NCBI GenBank assembly: GCA_903970295.1
Contig: CAJCHQ010000474.1
Coordinates: forward strand, 1-11,694
Length of the DNA stretch: 11,694 nt
Source: Bryobacterales bacterium
GTDB lineage: Bacteria; Cyanobacteriota; Vampirovibrionia; Obscuribacterales; Obscuribacteraceae
Reading direction: 5' to 3'
Positions 1 through 7,422 of the stretch are shown here, piece by piece. Numbering within the stretch: position 1 is the stretch's first letter; each line of letters starts with the position of its first letter. The position numbers and the translations under genes were made by a program. The notes under the pieces were generated by a model, which searched no databases, was not told the DNA's origin, and was given only the letters and a program-made list of their open reading frames with translations.

Positions 1-1296
1 AAACATGATTCGGCTGCAAAACTCGGCGAAATGGCTTTGAAGTCGCTCAACGAATATGCTCCGAATTATGCAGTCCTGGGAAAGTCCCTTCAATTGCCGG
101 GTTACCAGAATTTGCCCACAGCAGAAACAGAAATTAAACTGCAAGGGGCCGAAGCACAGTCGGGAAAATGTGAAAACCGTGCCGTTCGCTTGGCCCACAT
201 GGTCTATTCACGCGTCATTGAAAAGATCAAGCGAGAACCGGTGGAAGATTTTCGCATAGATTATGAAGATGGCTATGGTAACCGCCCCGACAGCGAAGAA
301 GACGGACACGCTCATTCAGTAGCCAAAGAAGTGGCTGTTGGTATGGTCAAAAACACATTGCCGCCTTTCATTGGTATCAGAATCAAGCCCTTCACTGAAG
401 AATTGAAGATGCGCAGCGCACGCACGCTCGATATTTTCATCAGCACACTGCTGGCTGAAACCGGAGGAAAGCTGCCGCACAATTTCGTAGTGACCTTGCC
501 TAAGGTCACCATACCAGAGCAAGTAACAGCTCTGGTCGAGCTTCTTCAGCTGCTCGAAGCGAAAAACAATTTGCGCCCGGGCACACTAAAAATGGAGTTG
601 ATGATCGAGACCACTCAATCGATCATCAATGATCGGGGCGAAATTACACTACCTTCTCTAATTGAAGCTGCCGACGGTCGCTGCACAGCCGCCCACTTCG
701 GTGTTTACGACTACACCGCATCCTGCAGCATCACTGCTTTTCATCAGGCCATGGATCACTCGGCTTGCGACTTTGCTCGGCACATCATGAAAGTGGCACT
801 CGGTGGCACCGAAATTTGGCTGTCGGATGGCGCCACCAATATCATGCCGGTCGGACCTCATAAAGCGAGTGACGGCAAAGCACTGAGCGCCGCTCAAATG
901 CGCGAAAATATCGAAGTCGTTCATCGGGCCTGGAAGTTGAGCTTCGACCACGTCTCTCATTCGTTGCGCAATGCCTTCTATCAAGGTTGGGATCTGCACC
1001 CGGCTCAACTGCCCATTCGTTATGCCGCTTGTTATACGTTCTTTCTGGAAGGTCTCGAGCCGGCATCCTTGCGCTTGCGCTCGTTCATGGAAAAGGCAGC
1101 GCAAGCCACTCTCGTCGGCGATGTCTTTGATGATGCGGCGACCGGCCAGGGACTGCTCAATTATTTCTTACGCGCCCTCAACTGTGGTGCGATTACCGAG
1201 GACGAAGTGAAAGCGACGGGTCTCACCTTGAACGAAATACAAGGTCGCTCGTTCGTCAAAATATTGGCCAACAGACGCCAACAGGAAAAATCCTAG
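1..1296 (+). CDS. HpcH/HpaI aldolase/citrate-lyase-like enzyme (DUF6986 type), 5'-partial
   Basis: The reading frame is open to base 1, so the visible ATG at 31 is probably internal and the true start lies upstream of the window. The visible 431 codons contain IDYEDGYGNRPDSEEDGHA (acidic, probably metal-binding), KMELMIETTQSI and HFGVYDYTAS. These match in order the D-E-D, IET and fG-D motifs of the citrate lyase beta/HpcH-HpaI TIM-barrel superfamily, in the variant I know as DUF6986. Known relatives use Mg2+ to cleave or form C-C bonds in CoA esters or oxoacids; the substrate of this variant is not known to me. There is no signal peptide in view, so it is probably cytosolic. From memory, family members have several dozen more residues at the N-terminus. 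The stop codon shares bases with that of the opposing gene, leaving no intergenic terminator. The family call is fairly sure; the reaction is not. Confidence 0.82.
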   Translation, partial: KHDSAAKLGEMALKSLNEYAPNYAVLGKSLQLPGYQNLPTAETEIKLQGAEAQSGKCENRAVRLAHMVYSRVIEKIKREPVEDFRIDYEDGYGNRPDSEEDGHAHSVAKEVAVGMVKNTLPPFIGIRIKPFTEELKMRSARTLDIFISTLLAETGGKLPHNFVVTLPKVTIPEQVTALVELLQLLEAKNNLRPGTLKMELMIETTQSIINDRGEITLPSLIEAADGRCTAAHFGVYDYTASCSITAFHQAMDHSACDFARHIMKVALGGTEIWLSDGATNIMPVGPHKASDGKALSAAQMRENIEVVHRAWKLSFDHVSHSLRNAFYQGWDLHPAQLPIRYAACYTFFLEGLEPASLRLRSFMEKAAQATLVGDVFDDAATGQGLLNYFLRALNCGAITEDEVKATGLTLNEIQGRSFVKILANRRQQEKS

Positions 1297-2573
1297 ATCC
1301 GCTCACCGAAAGATTTCACCAAAGGCTCTGGTGAACCGCTTGCAGAACTGGCAGCGTTAGCTGCACCAGTGAAGCTGGCCACCATCTCGGAACTAGACAA
1401 TCCTTCCATAACTATTTGAGTGCACTCGAACAAAATCGGGTTGTGCGTCAAGATTGCGCTGTTGTAGTTGTTGACGGCTATGATTGACTCCTGACTGAGG
1501 CGCTCGAATCGGCTTTCGAAGCGACGGTCCAGATAGACTTCCTTGAGCAGCTTTTTCTCTTCCGGACCGCCCGTGCAGGCAACAAAAATGAACTGGGCCG
1601 TCTGAGCGGCCGGGGAAGCAATGGTAGGACTGAAAGCGATCAAGCTCAGTCCGGTATTGATCAATTTGGAACTGGCCCGAGAGAAATTACTGAGGTGGTT
1701 GTACTTGTGCAAGCGAGCCTCGATCGCTTTCACAACATCGTCATTGCGCAGCGAACAGGCGAGCATCTCTCGCGATTTCTGCCTCTGCGAGAGGACGTCC
1801 CAGGGTTCGCGCGAAAAAGTAGACTCAGGCACCTTGATCTGGTTCGACCAGGCAATCATGTCTTGCACACACTGCCTAGCGGATGCGCTTCCGACCAGGG
1901 GAGTCATTTCTTGCACGCCACTCTCGATGGCCGTCTCTCTTTTTTCCAGATTGGTGAGACCAAGACCGGTTGCTACCTCCATTACAGCCAGAGTCAGTTG
2001 AAGATGCACTGCATCCAGCCGTTTTTGACGAACTAATTCGACAGCGGACTTGTTCTTCATTTTCAACTTCTCTTCGAGAATAACGTCCGCGGCCTCGCTG
2101 GAAGACTCGAACCCCTGATATGAAGTCATGTACTCGAGCATCTCTTTGGAGCGCCCGACAAGATGGGTCCACTTCTTATCGTGGAATTTAGACTTGGCAT
2201 CGAGAGAGTCTTTCTGCTGGTCACGGTTGATTGCCGCGTCCACAAGACGGTCGATCAGCTGACAGGGATTGGTCGTTTGTTCAGTAACAGTGATACTAAC
2301 AGAGCCATGCAGCTCACCACTAGAATCGATAATCGGATGGGCGGCAAGTGATGTTGGTTCGAGAGCTGGGAGCGTGACACGTGGAAATTCACAAAAGAGA
2401 GAACCATGCACAGGCGGAGGCGCGGTGTCGTTAGCGGCACGCAAGTCAACAAAAGTGCCCCTCTCGTCGGCTCTGACTTTTAAAGGTGTCACCACCATCT
2501 GAAGACAAGCAATTAGTAGAAACAAAATTGATGGACTGAATAATCGCAGTCCCACGAACCGATGCAGCTTCAT
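1293..2573 (-). CDS. Exported protein of unknown function
   Basis: I do not recognise this 426-residue protein. The frame opens further upstream, but the ATG at 2573 is chosen because AAGGAGAG lies 8 bases before it and it begins a typical signal peptide: MKLHRFVGLRLF, then a hydrophobic stretch, ending VRA before DERG. An alternative lipobox, LIAC, sits inside the hydrophobic core. The residues after that Cys stay hydrophobic, so signal peptidase I cleavage after VRA looks more likely than lipidation. The mature part is mostly charged and helical, with a Lys/Glu-rich middle (EEKLKMKNKSAVELVRQKR) and few cysteines. A weakly hydrophobic segment near the C-terminus is not convincing as a membrane helix. 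It converges on the aldolase-like gene with overlapping stops. An AT-rich TATAAT about 100 bases upstream is a candidate promoter. Confidence 0.75.
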   Translation of the reverse strand: MKLHRFVGLRLFSPSILFLLIACLQMVVTPLKVRADERGTFVDLRAANDTAPPPVHGSLFCEFPRVTLPALEPTSLAAHPIIDSSGELHGSVSITVTEQTTNPCQLIDRLVDAAINRDQQKDSLDAKSKFHDKKWTHLVGRSKEMLEYMTSYQGFESSSEAADVILEEKLKMKNKSAVELVRQKRLDAVHLQLTLAVMEVATGLGLTNLEKRETAIESGVQEMTPLVGSASARQCVQDMIAWSNQIKVPESTFSREPWDVLSQRQKSREMLACSLRNDDVVKAIEARLHKYNHLSNFSRASSKLINTGLSLIAFSPTIASPAAQTAQFIFVACTGGPEEKKLLKEVYLDRRFESRFERLSQESIIAVNNYNSAILTHNPILFECTQIVMEGLSSSEMVASFTGAANAASSASGSPEPLVKSFGERI

Positions 2574-2581
2574 GATGGGAA

Positions 2582-2589
2582 CTCTCCTT
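2582..2589 (-). promoter_or_regulatory. Shine-Dalgarno deciding the start at 2573
   Basis: The minus strand reads AAGGAGAG, followed by 8 bases and ATG. It is much stronger than anything ahead of the longer in-frame start at 2672, so it fixes the start at the signal peptide. Confidence 0.7.
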
Positions 2590-2670
2590 GCGAACAAATT
2601 TTTCCCTAGCGGCAGCCCGCCCCGGGGATTCGGAGGAATATTGATAAAAAAAGAAAGGCTACGTAATTGC

Positions 2671-2676
2671 ATTATA
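2671..2676 (-). promoter_or_regulatory. Candidate -10 box for the 1293-2573 gene
   Basis: The minus strand reads a perfect TATAAT, which would give an untranslated leader of roughly 90 bases before the ATG at 2573. I see no good -35 hexamer at 16 to 18 bases, so this is only a candidate. Confidence 0.35.
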
Positions 2677-3010
2677 AGCGCGAAGTGCCACCATGGCTAG
2701 GACCAATTCGAGGCTACGGACAATGTTTTGTTGCCGCTATAAGACGACCGAGGAGGGCCGACTATACTCCGCTGCCTCTTAATTCCGTCCAATGTAGCTC
2801 GGGCCCTGAGCCGCCAGATCAATCGTGGCAGGAAAATCCGACAATACCGAGGAACAATGAGCCACCTCTAACACATCCATTGACTACTGGCACGGTCCAT
2901 TCTAGGATGGTTCCTGCTGCCAGACAAAGAGTTGAGTGTACCGCTTTGGATAGATGCAGTTCGTATTGGGCGGCTAAACCCAATAATATCGATCAGAGGA
3001 TTTCAGCTCG
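2677..3010. other. Non-coding stretch with two hairpins
   Basis: No credible gene lies here. A TTG-started plus-strand frame (2667-3014) has no ribosome site and an implausible Pro/Arg/Cys/Trp-rich product. Two inverted repeats stand out. One has CTGGCA at 2887-2892 pairing with TGCCAG at 2918-2923, enclosing CCAT/ATGG. The other has TATTGGG at 2964-2970 pairing with CCCAATA at 2979-2985. Neither is followed by a T tract, so they are not obvious terminators. They may be a structured leader for the genes that follow. Confidence 0.4.
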
Positions 3011-3181
3011 ATGAAACAAGCAAAAAGAACGACCCGCTCACTTGACAAAAATGCATCAGAGACTGACTTAGATAGACTGGAACAGCAGGGAATGCTGCAG
3101 TTACATATAGAAAAATGTAGACCGCTCGATTTCATAACTGCACCGCGACTGGTGCCAAAATGCCGGCTTCAGAATACTTAA
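3011..3181 (+). CDS. Possible small protein, 56 residues
   Basis: An ATG preceded by AGAGGA (2995-3000, spacing 10) opens a 56-codon frame ending at TAA 3179-3181. It begins MKQAKRTTRSLDKNASETDL and ends PKCRLQNT. The N-terminal half is charged and plausible as protein, with a short amphipathic stretch near DRLEQQGMLQLHIEKC. The C-terminal half is less convincing. No signal peptide or known motif is visible. It ends 28 bases before the orphan gene at 3210 and starts 25 bases after a 7-bp hairpin, so it could be a leader ORF or a small gene in the same transcript. The length alone is compatible with chance. Confidence 0.3.
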   Translation: MKQAKRTTRSLDKNASETDLDRLEQQGMLQLHIEKCRPLDFITAPRLVPKCRLQNT

Positions 3182-3209
3182 TTACCGCTGTACAACGTGA
3201 GGCTTTATC

Positions 3210-4124
3210 TTGTTATCGAAGCGCAAGAGGAATCGAACAGTGCCACTCCGACGAAGCCAATTACCTGCAGAGGAAGAGCTGATAGATGTCGACCGTATGT
3301 CCGTTGAAGACTCGCTGCAGATTCTATATCCGACTGTGTCTGCTCGCGTGCACTCCCACCGCCAAACCAGCTATGCCCTGAGTCATACGACACAGGACCG
3401 CCCGACGATAGAAGGCTGCATCACTCCACACGCCGCGCCTCGCACAGCAAATTTCCGCACTCACTCGGTTTCCCTTCCAACTATCGATGCTCACACGACG
3501 CCGGCAGACCTGGCGCAATCATTCATATCGATCTATCAAACTCGCAGTGCGCAAATCAATCCGGAAGTGCTCGATTTGATGGCCAACAAGAACACAGAAT
3601 TTTTGGCGAACCAGCAAAGACTAAAAGCGGCGCGAGCCACCGAAGAACAAATTATCGATGCCTCGATGAGAACCGTCGTCGAAACATCATTTGCTGCGAT
3701 CGAACCATATGCAGCCGAGCTCAATCACAAACTGGCTCGAACCGAGATGCGCATTGCTTGCACAGCCCCGGATATGGTGACCGAACATACTGGTAATGCC
3801 AATTCTAGAGTCGAGACGTCATACTATCGCGCGAGAATCTCATCGAAGTCATTCAGCATCGTGATACGCGGGTCTGGAACGACAGTGAACTTCTACATGT
3901 TGCCTGTTTCACTGGTGATGGCTTTGAGCAAAAGCGAAGATCAATTCAAGCCGTTAATGAGCTTTACTGCCACCGCTCATGGTGCGTATCTCGACTGGCA
4001 GGTCGAGGGTAAACCCCTGACTGCAGAGCGTCAGGAACGATTTTGCCTGCTGCTGTTTAACCACTTGCTCGAACAGACTCGCGAACATCTGACCGATCAA
4101 TCGTCAAGATTGTTACGGGCTTAA
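3210..4124 (+). CDS. Orphan soluble protein, unknown function
   Basis: I do not recognise this 304-residue protein. The longest frame starts at TTG 3210 with GTGAGG seven bases upstream, and an in-frame TGA at 3198 overlaps that site. An ATG at 3297 (residue 30, MSVEDSLQI) is the main alternative but lacks a well-spaced ribosome site. The first 30 residues are basic (MLSKRKRNRTVPLRRSQ). Residues about 30-100 are low in structure and rich in Ser, Thr and His. Residues about 105-190 look alpha-helical. Residues about 200-300 look like a compact mixed domain (SYYRARISSKSFSIVIRG, then a helical LLLFNHLLEQTREHL). There is no signal peptide or membrane helix, so it is probably cytosolic. It converges on the TPR gene with one base between the stops. 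Confidence 0.68.
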   Translation: MLSKRKRNRTVPLRRSQLPAEEELIDVDRMSVEDSLQILYPTVSARVHSHRQTSYALSHTTQDRPTIEGCITPHAAPRTANFRTHSVSLPTIDAHTTPADLAQSFISIYQTRSAQINPEVLDLMANKNTEFLANQQRLKAARATEEQIIDASMRTVVETSFAAIEPYAAELNHKLARTEMRIACTAPDMVTEHTGNANSRVETSYYRARISSKSFSIVIRGSGTTVNFYMLPVSLVMALSKSEDQFKPLMSFTATAHGAYLDWQVEGKPLTAERQERFCLLLFNHLLEQTREHLTDQSSRLLRA

Positions 4125-4125
4125 T

Positions 4126-4863
4126 TCAACGCTGACTGTAACCCCAATCGGAGTTTTGGGATTGCGTTGCACCGCCTGCGGCGCTCGCTTTGGGATCGGG
4201 CGATGCGAGCGCAGATGGACTCTGAACCGGTGACTTCGGTGTCAATGACTTAGTCAGCTTTGAGTTAGGTTTAGGAGAGGACGATTTCTTCTCATCTGCT
4301 TTCCCGGTATCTCCCGGCTGCCACGCCGGAGTTGGTTCGGGCTTGGCACCAGTCGCGGTGGTAGCTTTTCCTTGCATGGACATGATCTTTTTAATGTCGG
4401 CAATATCCTTTTTGATTGCTTCCTGTTCCGAGGCTGGCGGATCATGTTTCAGCACTTCCCCAAAGGTAGCCACGGTCTCTTTCAGCTTGTCTTGCTTGAG
4501 GTACACATTGGCTAAATCACTCCAGGGTGTCCAATCTCTCGGGTTCAGCTGGATCGCCTTTTTATAAGCTTGTTCGGCTTCGGCATATTTGCCGAGCTTT
4601 CGGAGAGCAACACCGAGATTAGTGTAGAAATCAGGATCGTCGGGATAGCGAGAGATCGCTTCGTTGAAATCCTGCACTGCCTCGTCGTACCGCGACTCAT
4701 TCAGGCGTTTATTCGCCCGATTGTAATAAGGTAGAGCGGCGCTCCAATCGCCTTTACCCTCACCTGCGCCACCTGCATCTTGGGCGTATGTAGGCACTGG
4801 CAGAAAGGAATTGAATAACAGTGAGCCTGAAAGTATCGCGATCTTCGTTAATGATTTCTGCAT
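4126..4863 (-). CDS. Exported TPR-repeat protein
   Basis: This 245-residue protein has a signal peptide (MQKSLTKIAILSGSLLF, cleavage probably after TYAQ at residue 28). About three tetratricopeptide repeats follow at residues 43-76, 77-110 and 111-143. The clearest reads YTNLGVALRKLGKYAEAEQ and then AYKKAIQLNPRD, matching the W/L-G-Y-A-A-P pattern. TPRs form helical scaffolds for protein binding, so the likely role is in a periplasmic or envelope complex; the partner is not evident. The tail from about residue 155 is low complexity (Lys, Ser, Pro, Ala) and probably disordered. GGGG just upstream is a weak ribosome site. The LRR lipoprotein gene lies 113 bases upstream on the same strand, so joint transcription is possible, although that gap could hold a promoter. 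Confidence 0.85.
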   Translation of the reverse strand: MQKSLTKIAILSGSLLFNSFLPVPTYAQDAGGAGEGKGDWSAALPYYNRANKRLNESRYDEAVQDFNEAISRYPDDPDFYTNLGVALRKLGKYAEAEQAYKKAIQLNPRDWTPWSDLANVYLKQDKLKETVATFGEVLKHDPPASEQEAIKKDIADIKKIMSMQGKATTATGAKPEPTPAWQPGDTGKADEKKSSSPKPNSKLTKSLTPKSPVQSPSALASPDPKASAAGGATQSQNSDWGYSQR

Positions 4864-4976
4864 GGATGACCCCGTAATTCACACCATTTTACAGGGTCAT
4901 TCAGCGCTTCTGCTCAGCCGCATAGCCTTACCGCCTCAAAAACTTCAGGACCAACTGGTTAATGGATCGTTTATAT

Positions 4977-6086
4977 TCAGTGCAGAGGTTGAAAGACGCT
5001 CATGTCGACACGCGGGGGCAAAGACATTCTCGTCCGGCAGTGGGGAAGCGCCTGAGTAATTGCCAGCACATCCGCCTTTGAAAATTTGCAACCGGAAAGG
5101 ATCAAAGCCTTGAGACCTTTAAGTTGTTTCAGATAGGGCAAGCACCCAATGGTCACTTTCGTTTCAGAGAGATCAAGATAAACCAGCTTTTGCAAAGGAA
5201 CGAGATGAGCGACACCGGCATCTGTGATTGTGTTCTGAGAAATGATGAGATATTGTAGCGCTGTTAACTTGCTCAATGTATCTATACTTTCATCAGTAAT
5301 AGAGGCGCGACTCAACTGCAAATAGGCAAGATTCTTGAGAGGGGTGAGACCATGCACAGCCGCGTCACCCAATGCGGAATCACTGATGTTTAACTTGCGC
5401 AAGGTAGTCAGCTTGTTTAGCGACGCGAATCCTTTGCCATTGATGCTCAGCTCTGATAGGTCCAACTCGGTCACATTTTTCATCTGACTGATGACGGGTA
5501 TACACTTTTCGGTGATATCAGTATCTCTCAACAGAAGCTGCAATAAGCCCGGCATTCTTACGAGCCGACAGAGAGCCTCATCAGTTAGATTATCCAAGTG
5601 GCGAGCGTCAAGTGAGACCACCATTCCCTCTGGTATTGCAAGAATTGGAGAGACGTCTTCAACCCCTGCATAAGACAGCTCCAGGCGCATCTTTATCCCT
5701 TTAGGAATGAGAACCTGACCGCGCGCCTGGACCAGAGTTTGTAAATCGTAGATATCACCTCCACCAACCTTGACCTTGTACAACCTGCCGAGCGTTTTAT
5801 CTGCGGGAAACTTGAGCGTAACCATATCTGCTTGAGGTCTGCGCCCTTTTGCCGGTGCGCTTGTTGGCGCACTTGTTGGCGCATTTACCGGCGTAGCAGT
5901 CGGCGCATTTGCGGGCGCAGTAATCGGCGCATTTACGGGTGCAGTAGTCGGCGCATTTGCCGGGACCGCCAAAGCAGAGCAGGCGGTCAGACAAACCACA
6001 GATACCGCGAAAAAAAACGCAGGGCTAATCCGCGCTAACGATATGAAAACACTATAGATAGGATTGCATCCGTAATGCCACCCCAT
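4977..6086 (-). CDS. Leucine-rich-repeat lipoprotein
   Basis: This 369-residue protein has an N-terminal hydrophobic segment ending in the lipobox LTAC (Cys36), which predicts a lipid-anchored envelope protein. Residues about 43-78 are four eight-residue repeats of the form NAPxxAPx (NAPTTAPV, NAPITAPA, NAPTATPV, NAPTSAPT), a flexible spacer. Residues about 88-180 hold a small beta-rich region. From 181, seven LRRs follow with an exact 24-residue period (units begin LLQL, VTEL, LRKL, LAYL, LQYL, LVYL, LKAL), ending in a Cys-containing cap near residue 350. LRRs form a curved protein-binding surface, so a surface or periplasmic recognition role is inferred. The ATG at 6086 is the only good start ahead of the signal, but its ribosome site is weak. 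It is divergent from the small membrane protein gene. Confidence 0.85.
   Translation of the reverse strand: MGWHYGCNPIYSVFISLARISPAFFFAVSVVCLTACSALAVPANAPTTAPVNAPITAPANAPTATPVNAPTSAPTSAPAKGRRPQADMVTLKFPADKTLGRLYKVKVGGGDIYDLQTLVQARGQVLIPKGIKMRLELSYAGVEDVSPILAIPEGMVVSLDARHLDNLTDEALCRLVRMPGLLQLLLRDTDITEKCIPVISQMKNVTELDLSELSINGKGFASLNKLTTLRKLNISDSALGDAAVHGLTPLKNLAYLQLSRASITDESIDTLSKLTALQYLIISQNTITDAGVAHLVPLQKLVYLDLSETKVTIGCLPYLKQLKGLKALILSGCKFSKADVLAITQALPHCRTRMSLPPRVDMSVFQPLH
5879..5958. repeat. 24-bp tandem repeat inside the LRR lipoprotein gene
   Basis: GCGCATTT recurs at 5879, 5903, 5927 and 5951, exactly 24 bases apart, with similar intervening sequence. Each 24-bp unit encodes one NAPxxAPx peptide of the spacer. 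Units differ mainly at a few positions, as expected for an older tandem expansion under frame selection. Confidence 0.85.
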
Positions 6087-6165
6087 GATCTTAGCCTATC
6101 TCATCAACCTCACCGCCTGCCAATCCAAACGAAGCGCCGGACTGGCGCAACGCGAATCTGCGCGA

Positions 6166-6196
6166 TTGCACCGCAGGTGGCCAAGGGGGGTATAAC
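6166..6196 (+). promoter_or_regulatory. Candidate promoter for the small membrane protein
   Basis: TTGCAC (6166-6171) and TATAAC (6191-6196) are separated by 19 bases, just after a G-rich run. Placement about 75 bases before the ATG at 6270 is sensible. The -35 is poor and the spacer long, so confidence is low. Confidence 0.3.
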
Positions 6197-6222
6197 GCGT
6201 GATTTTTGGAACCAGAAGCCAA

Positions 6223-6252
6223 TCACCCTCCGTCTAGGGGCAGGTAGGGTGA
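6223..6252 (+). promoter_or_regulatory. Inverted repeat in the leader of the small membrane protein
   Basis: TCACCCT (6223-6229) can pair with AGGGTGA (6246-6252). The hairpin ends two bases before the ribosome site GGAGAAGGA. It could be an operator or an RNA element affecting translation; no T tract follows, so it is not a terminator. Confidence 0.35.
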
Positions 6253-6269
6253 ATGGAGAAGGAAAGAAA

Positions 6270-6410
6270 ATGATTTACTCAATTATCGCGTTGCTGTTAG
6301 CCTTTTGGGTCGTAGGTCTCTTTACACACATCGGCGGTGGTTTTATCCATACGCTCCTGGTACTCGCTGCAATCGTCTTCGTTTACGATTTGCTCACCGC
6401 CCGCGTCTAA
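6270..6410 (+). CDS. Small lmo0937/DUF5670-type membrane protein
   Basis: This 46-residue protein begins MIYSIIALLLAFWVVGLF, continues with THIGGGFIHTLL and ends YDLLTARV. It has two hydrophobic helices around a central H-x-G-G-x-x-IH turn. This matches the lmo0937 family of tiny membrane proteins (DUF5670), found across bacteria and often seen near stress genes; the molecular role is unknown. The ATG at 6270 is fixed by GGAGAAGGA ending six bases upstream. A longer frame to 6075 exists but lacks coding character and would bury the ribosome site. The gene is alone on its strand, with a candidate promoter, a leader hairpin and a downstream terminator hairpin, so it is probably a single-gene transcript. 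Confidence 0.85.
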   Translation: MIYSIIALLLAFWVVGLFTHIGGGFIHTLLVLAAIVFVYDLLTARV

Positions 6411-6474
6411 CAGCTGTACTTCGCGCGAGGAACGCAGCCGCAAAGCTGAATACTCGCGACAGCAACGATGCTTG

Positions 6475-6509
6475 ATCCGAAATGCCCCTGCAGGAGCGTT
6501 TCGGATTTT
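6475..6509 (+). terminator. Rho-independent terminator after the small membrane protein
   Basis: ATCCGAAA (6475-6482) pairs with TTTCGGAT (6499-6506). The stem continues inward with one mismatch to CC/GG around a TGCA loop, and a short T run follows (6506-6509). The orientation fits termination of plus-strand transcription 65 bases after the stop. The T run is short, so efficiency is uncertain. Confidence 0.6.
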
Positions 6510-6558
6510 GCACTTAAGCTGATTTCGAGCTCCAGACCAAGCCGCTATCGCGCATCTA

Positions 6559-7422
6559 CTAATCGTGAGCTGTCGATTGCTTACGACTTCTTGGATCCAA
6601 AAAAAGATTTTGGATACTATTTTCAACACCAGCTCTAATCGACGCACCTAACCAAACTGAATTCGGATCCTGACGAAGCTCGTAATCGCCCGGTTCTTTT
6701 GTATCGACCAGACCCGGCTTCAGGACTAGACTCTCCGTTTTTAGTCGCGTGTGAAAATCGTCGATTCTGCCTTGTTTTTTTTCCAAAAACTCTAACGGAA
6801 AATAGTCGCTGACGGGCAAACGAAAGATGTCTTGCATAATGTGATTGACCTCGATCGGGGAGTTACATTTCCCCACGGTGTATCGATATTCATCGTAAAA
6901 GAGCGGTCTTCTTGAGGCCTTGCTCGCAAACATCAGATCGTACGGATCCTCAGCTTCTTCATGAGCACCGCATCGGGTTTGCAGGACGTGCACTCCGAAA
7001 AGCATAGAGCTTCGGATTTGCAGTGGTGGTGTCATGACGGGAATACTAAATGTCGGTGGATAGAACACCCATTTGTCTCGAAAAGTCGATTCAGTCATTC
7101 TGTAAATGCGCTTGCTGCTCCGATTAAATAGGCATATCTTCCATTCTGGTGAGGAAGACACCAGAACGGCCTGGTTCTTAGGAAAAAATGCCCGCAGCGA
7201 ATGAGCATCAAATTCTACATGCACCGTGACCGCACCGGTTTGCTCGACTTCGTAGTGTTTTGGCTCAATCGCGAGCGCCGTCGAGATGAAAATCCCGGGC
7301 AGAATACAAAACACCAACATCGCAAACAGCAGGGGAACCGTCGCAGCAAGTAGCTCGGCAAAAAATAACAAAAAGGCTGATCGATTACTGAGAATCTGCT
7401 CTAAATACGCTTTTTGAACCAT
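6559..7422 (-). CDS. Membrane-anchored or exported protein, unknown function
   Basis: I do not recognise this protein, 287 residues from the ATG at 7422. Residues about 14-52 are strongly hydrophobic (AFLLFFAELLAATVPLLF and on to STALAIEPKH): either a signal anchor or a long signal peptide cleaved after ALA. The remainder looks like an extracytoplasmic domain. It contains EWKICLFNRSSKRIYRMTE, a strand pattern that recalls LolA-like lipoprotein-sorting folds, though I would not assign that. The start is uncertain: the frame also allows ATG 7458 and TTG 7488, none with a clear ribosome site. With the ATG at 7422 the gene overlaps the end of the 91-residue gene upstream by 38 bases, which suggests translational coupling and co-expression. 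Downstream it faces the terminator of the small membrane protein gene. Confidence 0.65.
   Translation of the reverse strand: MVQKAYLEQILSNRSAFLLFFAELLAATVPLLFAMLVFCILPGIFISTALAIEPKHYEVEQTGAVTVHVEFDAHSLRAFFPKNQAVLVSSSPEWKICLFNRSSKRIYRMTESTFRDKWVFYPPTFSIPVMTPPLQIRSSMLFGVHVLQTRCGAHEEAEDPYDLMFASKASRRPLFYDEYRYTVGKCNSPIEVNHIMQDIFRLPVSDYFPLEFLEKKQGRIDDFHTRLKTESLVLKPGLVDTKEPGDYELRQDPNSVWLGASIRAGVENSIQNLFLDPRSRKQSTAHD

Noticed and set aside
658..1104. 148-codon minus-strand frame
   Set aside because: It is antisense to the conserved centre of the aldolase-like gene and shows no features of its own.
2667..3014. 115-codon plus-strand frame in the gene-poor region
   Set aside because: It starts with TTG, has no ribosome site, and the product is an implausible mix rich in Pro, Arg, Cys and Trp with no domain; it also ends on top of the better small ORF start.
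3042..3073. Promoter with perfect TTGACA at 3042-3047
   Set aside because: No acceptable -10 hexamer occurs at 16 to 18 bases; the nearest, TTAGAT, is 20 bases away, and the site lies inside the possible small ORF.
6075..6269. N-terminal extension of the lmo0937-type protein
   Set aside because: The family is about 45 to 55 residues long and the strong ribosome site at 6255-6263 would become internal.
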